Notes under the pieces: generated by a model
The model's database searches: none
What the model saw: only the letters and a program-made list of their open reading frames with translations
What the model was told of the DNA's origin: nothing
Shown here: positions 10,592 to 21,457 of the stretch, piece by piece
Position numbering within the stretch: position 1 is the stretch's first letter
Layout: each line of letters starts with the position of its first letter
Origin: Pachyseris speciosa
Lineage: Eukaryota > Cnidaria > Anthozoa > Scleractinia > Pachyseridae
NCBI GenBank assembly: GCA_016490735.1
Contig: JAEMWC010000246.1
Span: 582,501-646,500 of the forward strand
DNA: 64,000 nt
Direction: 5' to 3'
Translations under genes and position numbers: made by a program

Positions 10592-13239
10592 TGACAGCCT
10601 TGAAACAAATTTAACCGTTTTCCGGTACCAAACAGCATCACCTCGGATTTACCCTTCTTCAGATTAAGGGAAAGGCTGCTTTGTAACACATCGATATCAC
10701 TTGAGGATGTAAAAATCACTGTATCATCAGCATAAGTAATTATCCTACAATGACGAAGAGGACTATGCACATCATTAAAGAAGATGAGAAAAAGGAGAGG
10801 CCCAAGAATACTTCCTTGAGGAACTCCAGTGTTAATTGGATTTGGTTCAGAAAGGACACCATTAAATTGAACGATCTGCTTGCGGAGAAATAAATAATCC
10901 GTAAACCATTGTAGTTCCATATCGTAAACGCCATAACGGGACAGTTTACTTAATAGAACAGAATGACTGATGGTATCGAATGCCTTTGATAAGTCAATGA
11001 AAACTGCTCCTGTTGCCTTTCCATTGTCGGCCTCCTTTCTAATGAGATCAGTGAAGTAAGTAACAGCTTGTTCCGTTGAGCGGTTCGAACGGAAACCAAA
11101 TTGGTACTCAAAAAGTAGACTATGACGTTCTAGATGAGCCATCAGTTGCTTGTACACTATTTTCTCCAAGATCTTTGACAAAGTAGGGAGAATTGAGATA
11201 GGTCTGTAATTGTCAATCTCAGTCAGAGACCCAGATTTGTAGAGGGGGATCACCTTAGCCACTTTCCACTCGCTAGGCACAACTCCAGTTTCAAGAGATA
11301 AATTGATGATAAATGTCAAAGGCTTAGTTAAAACAGGAGCAGCATCTTTGAGCAATCCCGGGGGGAAATTATCCAGTCCAGACGCTTTTTTCCGCTTAAG
11401 ATTTTTTAGCTCCTTAAGAATTTCTAACTCTTTCACAGCTTTAAAAGTAAATTGACTTTCCGTAACTTGATTGGGAAGATTCTCTTCAGCAGGTTTGCTC
11501 CAGACAAAGTCACGAAGCAAAATTGATTTGCTTTTCAGATTTCTGGCAACGGTACTGAAATATTCGCAAAAACTGTTTGCAATGAAGCTTTTGTCAGTTG
11601 CCTTTGATCCATTTATCACAAATGCCGAACCTTGTTGAGAAGGCAACTTGGTAGGATAGAGTTTCTTGATGGCTGCCCAAAATTTATCTGGAGAGTCCGC
11701 ACAATCTTTAAGAAGATCTCGATTATATCTGCTTTTACATTTTTTAACAAGGCCAGATACTCTGTTACGTTGGCGTTTATAAGAAGACCAATCGATTTCC
11801 TGATTAGTTCGGCGGGCTTTCCTGAGCAAACCATCCCTGAGAATCATCTCTTTTCTGACATCTGGAGTCAACCAAGGACATAGTCGGCCTTTGACTTTCT
11901 TCGAAATAAGGGGAGCATGTTTGTCGATACACCGTTGGAGAATGTCTCGTAAAGAGGCCCATGCCTCATTTACGCTGATAGATGAATAAACGTCTTCAAG
12001 ATTCGCAGAATTTAACTCTTCGCAAAATAGCTTAGGGTCATAGTTAGCAAAATTTCGGCAAGTAATGATTCGCGGATTGAACTTAACATTGTTCAGCTTG
12101 CGAACACATCCAATGAGTTCATGATCGCTCAAGCCAGCTGGGATTACTTTCACCGAAGAGATGTTATGAGGTACATTGCTACAAATAACATCAATTAGGG
12201 TCTTGGACTCGCGCGTAATTCTCGTGGGGTTGCTAACGAGTTGTTTCAGACCAAAGTAGGTGAGAATGGATTTAATTTCTTTGTGATCCGAGGACACCAA
12301 ATAGTTACAGTTAATGTCACCTGAGAGAATACATTCTTTGTTTTCAGCTGATACTAACGAAAGCATGGATTCGAATTTGCAATTGAAATCCGCGCAGAGA
12401 TGTCTAGAAGAATCCGGAGGGCGGTAAATAATTCCAACTAGAAAGCCTTTGGTTTTAGGAAATAATATTTCAATCCAGATGCATTCAATATCCTCTTGTT
12501 CGAGATCCATTCGTCTTTGAAAGGGAATAGATGAAGAAATATAAACACCAACACCTCCACCTTGACCAGAAGCCCTTGACTTTGCAATAAATGTGTAACC
12601 TTCAATCTGGACCTCGGCTTCGCTTTCAGAGGATAAATGTGTTTCACTGACCGAGAAAATGTGTACATTCCTAAAGCCATCCAGGATTTGGCAGATGATA
12701 CTTTTGTTTGCCAGCAGGCCTCTAATGTTTTGATGCAGAATCTTAAGGCCCTTTTTAGAGACAAGTTCGCTAAGTTCAGGGATGTCATATCGATGGACAT
12801 TTTCTTGTTGATCTTGATTAGCTCCATCTTGGGTGTTATTGTTGTTAAAAAGACAAGAATTACACTTGACTCCGCTGTCATCAGGGCAGAAGCATTTCAG
12901 GTGAAACTTCAAATGACACTGCGAGCAAGACATCCTGCTTTGGTTTTTCTTCAAAGCTCTTAGACACAAGCCACATCTGTCGCTCGGACCAGGGCAAGTT
13001 TCGATATCGCCTGATAGGAGAAGAAGGAGCTGAATTAGTGAAGTTCGTGATGTTCGAAGCCCAGTTCCATTTATTCGGCGGTATGACCAAAGCGAAGAGT
13101 AGATAAAGGTTTCTTGTAGACCTTGGTTTTGCTCCATATCGTATAGCACGTTCGAACTGCAGAAGGCTTGCTTTTTAATGTAGAAAATAGCAAAAGTGAA
13201 CAGAGCGAAATAACACGCAACCGCCCGTAACGACGCCAT
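10585..13239 (-). CDS. LINE ORF2: PHD finger, AP endonuclease and reverse transcriptase
   Basis: The 884-residue frame carries, in order: an N-terminal hydrophobic region; a PHD-like zinc finger with Cys/His ligands at about residues 89-129; an exonuclease-endonuclease-phosphatase domain (HQNIRGL at 169-175, SETHL near 198, GGGVGVY, YRPPDSS, SGDINCNY near 307 with the catalytic Asp, SDHEL at 371); a basic linker; and the RT (KKASGLDNFPPGLL, NYRPISILPTLSK, FGFRSNRST, DLSKAFDTISH, TGVPQGSILGP, catalytic YADD). The frame ends early at 10585, because the thumb and C-terminal region continue in another frame from about 10590. The product nicks DNA and primes reverse transcription at the target. 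The N-terminal PHD finger is a known trait of some CR1/L2 LINEs. Confidence 0.9.
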   Translation of the reverse strand: MASLRAVACYFALFTFAIFYIKKQAFCSSNVLYDMEQNQGLQETFIYSSLWSYRRINGTGLRTSRTSLIQLLLLLSGDIETCPGPSDRCGLCLRALKKNQSRMSCSQCHLKFHLKCFCPDDSGVKCNSCLFNNNNTQDGANQDQQENVHRYDIPELSELVSKKGLKILHQNIRGLLANKSIICQILDGFRNVHIFSVSETHLSSESEAEVQIEGYTFIAKSRASGQGGGVGVYISSSIPFQRRMDLEQEDIECIWIEILFPKTKGFLVGIIYRPPDSSRHLCADFNCKFESMLSLVSAENKECILSGDINCNYLVSSDHKEIKSILTYFGLKQLVSNPTRITRESKTLIDVICSNVPHNISSVKVIPAGLSDHELIGCVRKLNNVKFNPRIITCRNFANYDPKLFCEELNSANLEDVYSSISVNEAWASLRDILQRCIDKHAPLISKKVKGRLCPWLTPDVRKEMILRDGLLRKARRTNQEIDWSSYKRQRNRVSGLVKKCKSRYNRDLLKDCADSPDKFWAAIKKLYPTKLPSQQGSAFVINGSKATDKSFIANSFCEYFSTVARNLKSKSILLRDFVWSKPAEENLPNQVTESQFTFKAVKELEILKELKNLKRKKASGLDNFPPGLLKDAAPVLTKPLTFIINLSLETGVVPSEWKVAKVIPLYKSGSLTEIDNYRPISILPTLSKILEKIVYKQLMAHLERHSLLFEYQFGFRSNRSTEQAVTYFTDLIRKEADNGKATGAVFIDLSKAFDTISHSVLLSKLSRYGVYDMELQWFTDYLFLRKQIVQFNGVLSEPNPINTGVPQGSILGPLLFLIFFNDVHSPLRHCRIITYADDTVIFTSSSDIDVLQSSLSLNLKKGKSEVMLFGTGKRLNLFQGCQV

Positions 13240-13260
13240 ACTGAAGAGCGTTTACGGATA

Positions 13261-14280
13261 CGTTTACGGATACGTCACTAATTGCTCAATAAGCCCCCCG
13301 TTTGGGAGTCGGTTGTTGATTTCAGAAATGAGTAAGTCAGAATAAAACTGCGCATGAAATAGAGAATAATGCTCTTCGAAGTTAGTCCGTACAAGAAATC
13401 ATTTGAAATATACCTCTTTGTATTACACGGGCCATTCAATAGAAACAGTACTTCCTCGCCATTTTAACAAACCTATAACAAGAATTGCCATGACAGAACT
13501 CCTTTAAAGTGCCTAAGACACGATTTTTCTTTCGCTCGTTTTCAATTGTTGAACATGTATGAAAAACGACTTGAAGCTTAAAAACTGCTCGAATCTTCGA
13601 AAAAGCCATTTTTGCTCGTTTAAATTACGCGCTATTTACCTCTAAAGTGTCTTGGAGACTGGGATCTAACTTACCGCATTCACGCACCCGGTGTGATGTT
13701 ACACCGGGTTCCGCGAAGATGTCATGCTGCCGCTTGGTTCAGTTTTTTGGTTGAATGAAAATGTTGAACGATACAAATTATTCAGCAACGTCGGACAATC
13801 AGTGAAACTCTTCATATTGGACGCTATTTTTCTCTTTGTCCGCCCTGTTGACGGTGGATGAGGGTTCACGGTGTTTCGTCACAGACGTGTGTCACGTGAT
13901 GATTTGGCCGCGCGATGCACGGGACACTTCCGAGGCAAAATAGCGCGTATTTTAAACGCAAAAAAAGGCTTTTCAGGAATTTCAAAGAGTTCTACACATT
14001 CAAGTCGTTTTTCATACATGTTGAACTATTAAAAATGGGGGAAAAATTTTCGTGTCATAATGCATGTTTCCATGGGATGACAGGTTTGGAAAGAGACACC
14101 GCTGTCTTAACGTAAGACTCTCAGTGACGTTTCGATTCCTTCAAACGGGCTATAAATTCTATAAACTTAGAACTTAGAATAAGTACTCCCATGAGCTAGA
14201 GATTCCTCCAATACTGGGAGGGACTGGTCAACGGTTTAGAGCCTGCGGAGGTGAGGGGGCACCTTTAGTGATCTAATGGC
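13261..14280. other. No recognisable gene
   Basis: No supported ORF. A small hairpin (ACCCGGTGT inverted as ACACCGGGT) lies at about 13685-13709. Confidence 0.45.
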
Positions 14281-14319
14281 AGGCAAAGCAGACTGCTTAA
14301 AGCAACTTAATGTGTCGCT

Positions 14320-15960
14320 TCACACGACTCCATAACGGAGCAGATTCCATAGACGAATGGTTCTTGGAAAAAAAGAGTAATTAAAAGATAAAACATTAGC
14401 ATGTAACTGATTGTAACAGAGCTGGTGGCGTCGAGTAGTTCTAAGTTTGCGGTAAGAGCTTACTGATTCGGGAATATTGCAATTTACTAGGTTATTGTGA
14501 AACAAAAAAAAGAAGACGCCTCTGTTCAAGGGTGTCCCAGCCTAAGGTCTTAACTAGCTTGGAAGTACTTGTAGAGGTTTTATAATTGTTACAGACAAAG
14601 CGGGCCGCGTTCTTCTGGACTTTTTCAAGACGGTTAACATCACAGTCAGTATGTGGGTTCCATGAGGAAGACGCATATTCAAGGGTTGGTCTAACTAGGG
14701 ACATGTAAGCCCTCTCCTTGACATCTGGTCTGCATGGCTTCAGAAATCGTCGGTTGAGGCCAAGGGACTTATTTGCCTTAGCAGCTATCTTTGAGCAATG
14801 AGAAGCCCAACGGAGGGCTTCAGTACACCTAACACACCCAGATAGTCACACTCGGAGACTTTAGATAAAACCTCAGAATTCATGGAATATATGAAGTCAG
14901 AGCGGTTACGCTTATTTGTGATACGGAGTAGATGGCACTTTGTTACATTGAAGACCATCTGCCAATCTGAAACCAATTTAGACAGGTTGGATAGGTCTTC
15001 CTGAAGCACGTGTTGATCATCTTTAGAATTAATAGCTTTGTAGAGGACAGTATCATCGGCAAAGAGGCGTAGCTGTGAACTTGTTACATTTGAAATATCG
15101 TTAATGAATAGTAGGAAGAGGGTTGGCCCCAGGACGGAACCCTGCGGGACACCGGAAGTAACCAAGGTAGTGGTGGAATGGACACCGTTAACAACTGTAA
15201 ATTGGGTTCGGTTTTGAAGAAAAGCTGCGATCCAAGCCAGCGATTTTCCGCTAATACTATACTGGGCTAATTTGTGTGTCAGTTTCTTGTGGGAAACTTT
15301 GTCGAAGGCCTTCGAGAAATCCAAAAGAGGGGCGTCAACTTGGGCATGTTGATTTACAATAGTTGCCCAATCGTGGAAGGTCAGAACTAGTTGAGTTTCA
15401 CAAGACAGGTTTGCACATCTGGCCTTTCCGCATCTGGCGTTTCAGTGATCTCGTAATCCAAGGAAAATAATTTCTCGCCTTGGCCAGTCTCGAGGGGACG
15501 TGGTTGTCAACAGCACTAGTTAAGGAGTTCTTGAAAAAGGACCAATTTTCCTCGATGCTGTTATTATGGCAGAGGGTGAAAAATTCCGAGGCGCTCTTTG
15601 CGACGTCTTCACGGAGCTTGGTAAGATCAGCTTTATCATACAAATAGATCTTACGGCGTGAATGCAAAACCTGATTTGGTTTAAGTAGGATATTAAACAC
15701 GACGATATGGTGGTCGCTTATACCAGGTACAACTCGCACGTTGGAGACCAGGGAAGGAACCGAGGATAAAACTAGGTATAGTGTCTTCATTGATGTTGGG
15801 CGGGTAGGAGAAGTAACATAATGTGTGAGGGCGTGGTCACTTATTAAGTCAAGTAACTTGTTCATTAATGGGGCCTTTGTATGGTTTAAGATAACTGGGG
15901 GATCGTAATTCCAGTCAATGTCCCCACGGTTGAAGTCGCCACTGATGATAATGTAACACG
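14320..15960 (-). pseudogene. LINE remnant with internal deletion
   Basis: Minus-strand pieces of one LINE lie in gene order. The endonuclease C-terminus starts at about 15960 (SGDFNRGDIDW, then SDHHIVVFN in 15398-15865). RT pieces follow in 14785-15324 (DFSKAFDKVSHKKL, TSGVPQGSVLGP, LRLFADDTVLY). Post-RT pieces are in 14492-14704 (LVRPTLEYASSSWNPHTD) and 14320-14529 (SFFPRTIRLWN). Directly after the endonuclease linker the sequence jumps to CETQLVLTFHDW, so the first RT blocks are deleted. At least two further frameshifts are present. It is related in sequence to the LINE at 1008-3250 but separate from it. Confidence 0.8.
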
Positions 15961-16149
15961 TACAAACCCGTCTAGTAATTCCCTATAAACGACCTTTGGT
16001 TACGTTACCGTATTTCGATAGCAACAAAAAATCGACTGCCTACTAATAAGGATACGTGTCCATTAAAGCTTATTTTATTAATGCCAATTACATAATAACC
16101 AAATCAATGTGCGCGTTCTGATTGGTCAATCAGCTATGGTTTATTGTGC

Positions 16150-16620
16150 CAATCAATCAATCAATCATTCAATCAATAAACTTTATTTTATCACGAATTT
16201 AAGACAGCAAATGTAATATGCTAATATATCCGAGAGAAAAATAATGATACTAACAACAAAATAAAACTAGTACAATGACAATAATTATTATTACCGGTAA
16301 ATACCTAATATAATAGTTATAATTCTAAGTACCTATTTTAATTACAAAAGGAACAGCAGTCAGTGAAGAAGTCCAGGTTTCTAATTGCAGATTTGAAGCT
16401 TTGAATTGTCTGTGAAGCCCTGATGGAATCAGTTAATGAATTATAGAGGTTACTAGCACTATATCAGAGAATGCAGGCCATATTTGGTGGTATTAACACG
16501 AGGAATGATAAGGGAATCATAACCTGTTAAATTCAAAGTAGAAGATCGTAAGGGAAAAAGATCACTAATATGCTTGGGTGCCAGCAAACTCATGGAAATT
16601 TCGCGTCTGTGAAAACAATA
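16150..16620 (-). pseudogene. LINE 3'-end fragment
   Basis: The minus strand gives the end of a LINE protein (SNLYNSLTDSIRAS, SFKSAIRNLDFF) in a decayed frame. An AT-rich 3' UTR follows, ending in an ATTG-type tandem tail, visible on the plus strand as CAATCAATCAATC at about 16150. Several stops and frameshifts are present, and only the extreme C-terminus is kept. Confidence 0.6.
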
Positions 16621-16765
16621 TACCGCAAGTTTTATAGTTTATAGGCAGGATAAACCACTTGGGATGTTGGAAAAACACTCTAAGAATGATTTACGAATAC
16701 TTCGAGTGCTCTTCCAACATACCAAGTGGTTTATCAGGCTATAAACCATAGAAACGTGTGGTATA
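16617..16765. mobile_element. Short foldback MITE
   Basis: The two halves are inverted copies. ATAAACCACTTGG with the following ATGTTGGAA at about 16650-16672 is matched by TTCCAACATACCAAGTGG near 16711-16730, and the outer parts (TATAGTTTATAG and CTATAAACCATA) also pair. About 149 bp in all, non-coding. Confidence 0.65.
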
Positions 16766-16984
16766 TTTAGGGTGATACCCACCACCCACCGCCGTAAAAA
16801 CACAGACAGCCCCATGAGGAACCAAAACTGTACGACCTGCATTGCAGGTTTTCCTTACGCTAAATCCTATGTATTCGTTGAACATTTGTTTACAGATAGT
16901 GTCGATCAGCGAAAGAGATGCAAATTATTTGCTGGTACCGTGTACTAAAAAAATTTAATACGAGGAGGCTCAGCCCCGAGGTCC

Positions 16985-17250
16985 GACCCCTTACCCTTTT
17001 ATATACCATTTTTGACAGAAAAGGTACCCCTTTCATATACCTTCCATTGACAAATGGTACCCCTTTCGTATACCTTCCATTGGAACAGTAGAGTCATAAG
17101 GTATGTGTGTTCGAAATATTTTAATGACGCCCTTTTAAATACCTAAATGACAGATTTCCCTACCCTTTCATATACTTCGACTCGTGAAATCCCTACCCTT
17201 TCATATACCTGAAGCGTGAAAAAGGTACCCTCCCCGTATAGGCCATTATA
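16985..17250. repeat. Degenerate short tandem repeats (CCCTTTCATATACC)
   Basis: At least five degenerate copies of a 30-40 bp unit with the core ACCCTTTCATATACC occur (for example near 16992, 17027, 17060, 17163 and 17196). A GC-rich CCCCCCGGGGG palindrome follows at about 17260. Not coding. Confidence 0.6.
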
Positions 17251-17279
17251 GGGAGTACCGCCCCCCGGGGGACTACTGC

Positions 17280-19149
17280 CGTTATGAAGCATATTTTGAG
17301 TCGATACTGCCCTAATTCTGCGAAAAACTAGTAAGATTGCTGTACATGGAAAGTCACTCTTTAAATACTGGCAATCATATGTTGCAACAAACTGCTGCAA
17401 AAGTCTTGACATACGAGACTTGCCTCTCAACTTCAGCAAATATCTGAAATGATACAGTGCATTTTAAGGGATTGAGTTCGTTCGTGAGGGAGAGTCAACG
17501 GCTAACTCAAAAACCCTTCAAAATCGCATAAAATATCACTTCTGAGGCAAAAGGACGACAATATACCACAGGCAAGGCAATTTAACTTTTATTTTTTACT
17601 ACATAAAATAACCAAGGGTTAGACAAACAGATCGTGTGGGTGAACGCTCTGTTTCCTATCAAGTCCACCAGGTTTGGAAGAAGGAAAAAACGACCTCCAC
17701 GAAATTACAATAAACTGCCATAAAATCTATGAAAATACGTAAAAACCGGTGTTCTCTCTATAAAACGTCCTATGGTGATGTGTCCATACTTCCATAATTA
17801 AAAGAAACCACGGCTTCAATTGATCACAATAAACGGGGTGTCTTGTATAATCCAAGTGGCACAACATGCCAGTTTCCAACCAAATGACTAAGACAAGTGA
17901 ACCACACTAGTCTTGCATAATAAGTTTTTTACCCAGTTACCTTGACAAATGGCGTCATGATGACACCGACACCTCGGTTTTTCTCGTTAGTTTTCACTTC
18001 TTTATGTATATCATAAGATGGCAGATAAAATGGCGCTCGTTTTTCAGCTAACCACAGTGTAACAAAAATCAACAACAATGATAACAACCAAAGAAATAAT
18101 CAAAATCAAATTTGGGCAGTTGAGAGTCGTTATACTCGTTTTGCACTCACCACAAGGTAACCATCGTTCTACTGATACAGCCTGTATATGTTGGATTTGA
18201 AGTTACAATTAACTTTTCACGTTTAAGTTTTGAAAATACTTTTGACAGAAGAGATTCATGACATTTGCCCAAACTTGACCAAATTATAATCACAGACATT
18301 TACTTTACTGAAGTTAATTCCATTGACTACAATCATGTCACAGAAAGCGTTAAATAAAATAAGACGATTAAATGCAGCTACTTCATAGCAATTCTGAGAA
18401 TGACAAGCACTAAACAACATGTCTGTATTCCACTTATAGCTTATAATTTACTGTACTTCAAATTTCGATTGTGCAGTACCTACACAATGTATTATACTAA
18501 AAATATAATCATTACACTGCTTTCACCATAATGGTGATCTCTCATCACCGATATTACCGCATGTACTTCTGTTTGATTCGTTAAAAATGTGTTCATCATC
18601 ATCATCATTATCATTTATTTATTTATTTATACACCTGTACTTGTTATATACTCATAAATATTCCTTTCTCTCATAGCACGTTCTTAATTTTAACCATTTG
18701 AAACATTTATAGTTACACATTATTTTGAAATCTGTCATTTTAATGTCTGTTCTTGGAAGGATCCATATTTTTTTCTCATCCTATTGCTAAAAAAAACACA
18801 TCCATTTCTATTTGAAAAGGGAAGGCATCCTTCCACCATTTCTCTCACAGAACTTTGTTATCAATCTCCCTTGATTTTCTGCACACCCACTAGGATGGAA
18901 GTGCAAAGCACCTCAAGAATGCATTGCACTCTGCCTGCAGCTCTTCCACATACAAAGGGGCAGGTCCAGTTACCAGTTACCAAGCTTGGGTGTGGTGGAT
19001 ACCACACCAATGCTTGACAACAACCAGACCAACGGAACTGCTTTAGTGGTATTTGTGATGGGACATCTCTAGAAACTAACAAGCCACTTGTCACTTGTCA
19101 GGACACTGACCACCCTCACAGCACCATGAACCCAAAACAGAAACTTGTA
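17280..19149. other. Region 3' of the SFT2 gene, no gene seen
   Basis: AT-rich sequence with a CATCAT/TTTATTTAT microsatellite near 18595-18630. It may contain the 3' UTR of the SFT2 gene at its upper end. No other exon recognised. Confidence 0.4.
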
Positions 19150-21404
19150 CTACACAGGAAGAGTGCTAGAAACTGTCTTTGTCACTGCAGATGAGAAAAG
19201 CTTAGTGAAGAATTTCATGCCTGTTGTTCCTCCTGGGATATAACTGACAAAGTACCTGAAAAATACAATAACATGGCCTTTACATGTATGCCATTAATTG
19301 AGAGAACTGTAGTCTTTGTTTAAGCCTTTTCTTAAAATAATATCAGTGTAAGCCGCAGCGCAAAACTTGACCATCCAAGTCTTACTCTTACATAAGCAAT
19401 GGAAAACTCAAAGGTGTAATTATTGAGATAATAACTCACCAAATTAGAGCAAGGATTTGAGCCACAGCACAAACTGCTGTTAGAACTGTGCTTTTTACCT
19501 GAAATAAAACAAAATCATGGAAAATCACTGAAAAATGTTGCTGCAATTGAAAATCTGGAGAATGTTCATGTCAAGGAATCACTAAGAATTGATCAGTGAT
19601 CAGTGTAAGTTGAACATAATTATTTTATCAGATTAATGTAAAGGTAACCTCTTAAAGCTGACCCCTAAAGGCCTTTTGTAGTAAGACAGAAAAACACTTA
19701 GCATAAGGCACTGATTGATTTATGATTCTTATGGCCACTCAATCACACACCATGTGTTATCACAGAGTTACAATGTATGGAATTTTCGAACCTTGTTAGC
19801 AAATGCTTTTTATTGCTTTAATTTAGGATCATCTGTGCTGAGTTTTTAGTTTGCTTTGAAATTGTTTTCTCTTCCTGTGACATGTCATTTTCAATTCTTT
19901 TCTCCCTCAGTTACATGTACGAGTGTTTTTTTTTGCAAACTTTCTCTCAGTGTAGCTTTCACCAATATAAATAACCTGGCTGCACATAAACCATCCCCAT
20001 TAGTGCTGCACTGCAAACACAACAGACAGATTTAACTTTCTTTGATGTGAGAACTGGTTGCCGGAACAAACATCATAGCATATCTAAATCATTAAATACC
20101 GGTAGTTATTTTCCTGATAATAAAAATTAGAACAAGCTGTGGAAATACTGCTTTTACAAGAAAAAATTTGGAAACTACGATTTTCTGCTACCATACATGC
20201 AGTTGATAGCTACTGTACATTAACAGTATTGAATGCAAACTCTTAACTTACAATCATAGCCATGTACAGTGTAGCAAACATTGAACCAAAGTAAGCAGCA
20301 GTGAAGGGAAGCCTTCCCATTGAACATAAATGTTTGGCATGATTAACAGGACCCCAAAGTAATGAAAAACTGAAACAAAACAAATTTTAACTTGTCAATT
20401 GTGAACTGCAAAAGATATAATCACATGAAACATGACACATTTATTGCAAAACAATCAAACAATCAAAAACACTTTCAGAAGGTAGACTCTCCAACTTGCT
20501 CTCCCTAAGGGCACCAAATCTCACATTACCAGTGAAGGAATGTGTTAACCAATACACAATCCAGGCTAAAGAAATCTAAACAAGTCAGAGCTCAACATAA
20601 TCTCTTTATAAGGATCTCTTTTTTTTAAGCCACCCTGAAATTGAGAACATACCCAACAATGACGTTATTATTCAACCTTTTGGTGTCAGCAGGAGAAGGT
20701 GACTGGATGGTCACAGGGCTCTCAATCAGCAAAATAAAGACATGCCTGCCATCTTTTCTTGTTCTTTTTCTTAAATTTCTTTTTCCTAGGCACTCCTTGC
20801 TAGGAGCACAGGCACACCAGTCCAGTTGACTGTTGGTTTCTGTAGCAAGAGTATCTCAGGGATACATGGTTTAGCCCATCCCCCAATCTCAACCCAACCA
20901 CAAGATGCACATGTATTGTAGAGCAGACTCCCTGCCAACCCCCTGTTAGTGTGGAGGTGAAGAAGACCAAGCTTATGGTCTGACCTCATAGCTTCCATAC
21001 AATCAATTGATGCAATCACTTGAATTGAGTCAGATGTTGAGCACACAGCAGGGATGGGGAGCAGGGATGGGGAGCAGGGATGGTGCAGTGGTGAGAACAC
21101 TTGCCTCCCACCAATGTGGCCCAGGTTTGAATCCTGGATAAGTGGGCTGAGTTTGTGTTGGTTCTTGATCCTGCTCCTAGGGTTTTTATCCGGTTACTGC
21201 GGTTTTCCTTTGTCAGCAAAAACCAGCATATAGCTCATTTGAGCTGGCCGTAGGCTGTGCTCCAAGGTCATGCATGAACCATATGGTGGGTACCAGAGGC
21301 ACCTTGTATTATGTTATTGGTTCGACCTAGTTGGGCTGCGTTCCTTGCTGTACTTTGCAAGGACAATTAGTTGGACAGTTATTATTATTATTATTATTAT
21401 TGTT

Positions 21405-21457
<53 letters not shown>

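Larger units (their letters stand above)
9829..13260 (-). mobile_element. Nearly full-length CR1/L2-like LINE
   Basis: The minus-strand element starts near 13260, encodes one long polyprotein (13239 to about 9978) and ends in a TTTA-repeat tail seen on the plus strand as ATAATAAATAAATAAAT at about 9829-9857. The 3' UTR has a GGGTTATCCTGGGTAAATA stretch just before the tail. The 5' leader before the ATG is very short. The only disruption I find is one frameshift near 10590. Confidence 0.88.
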
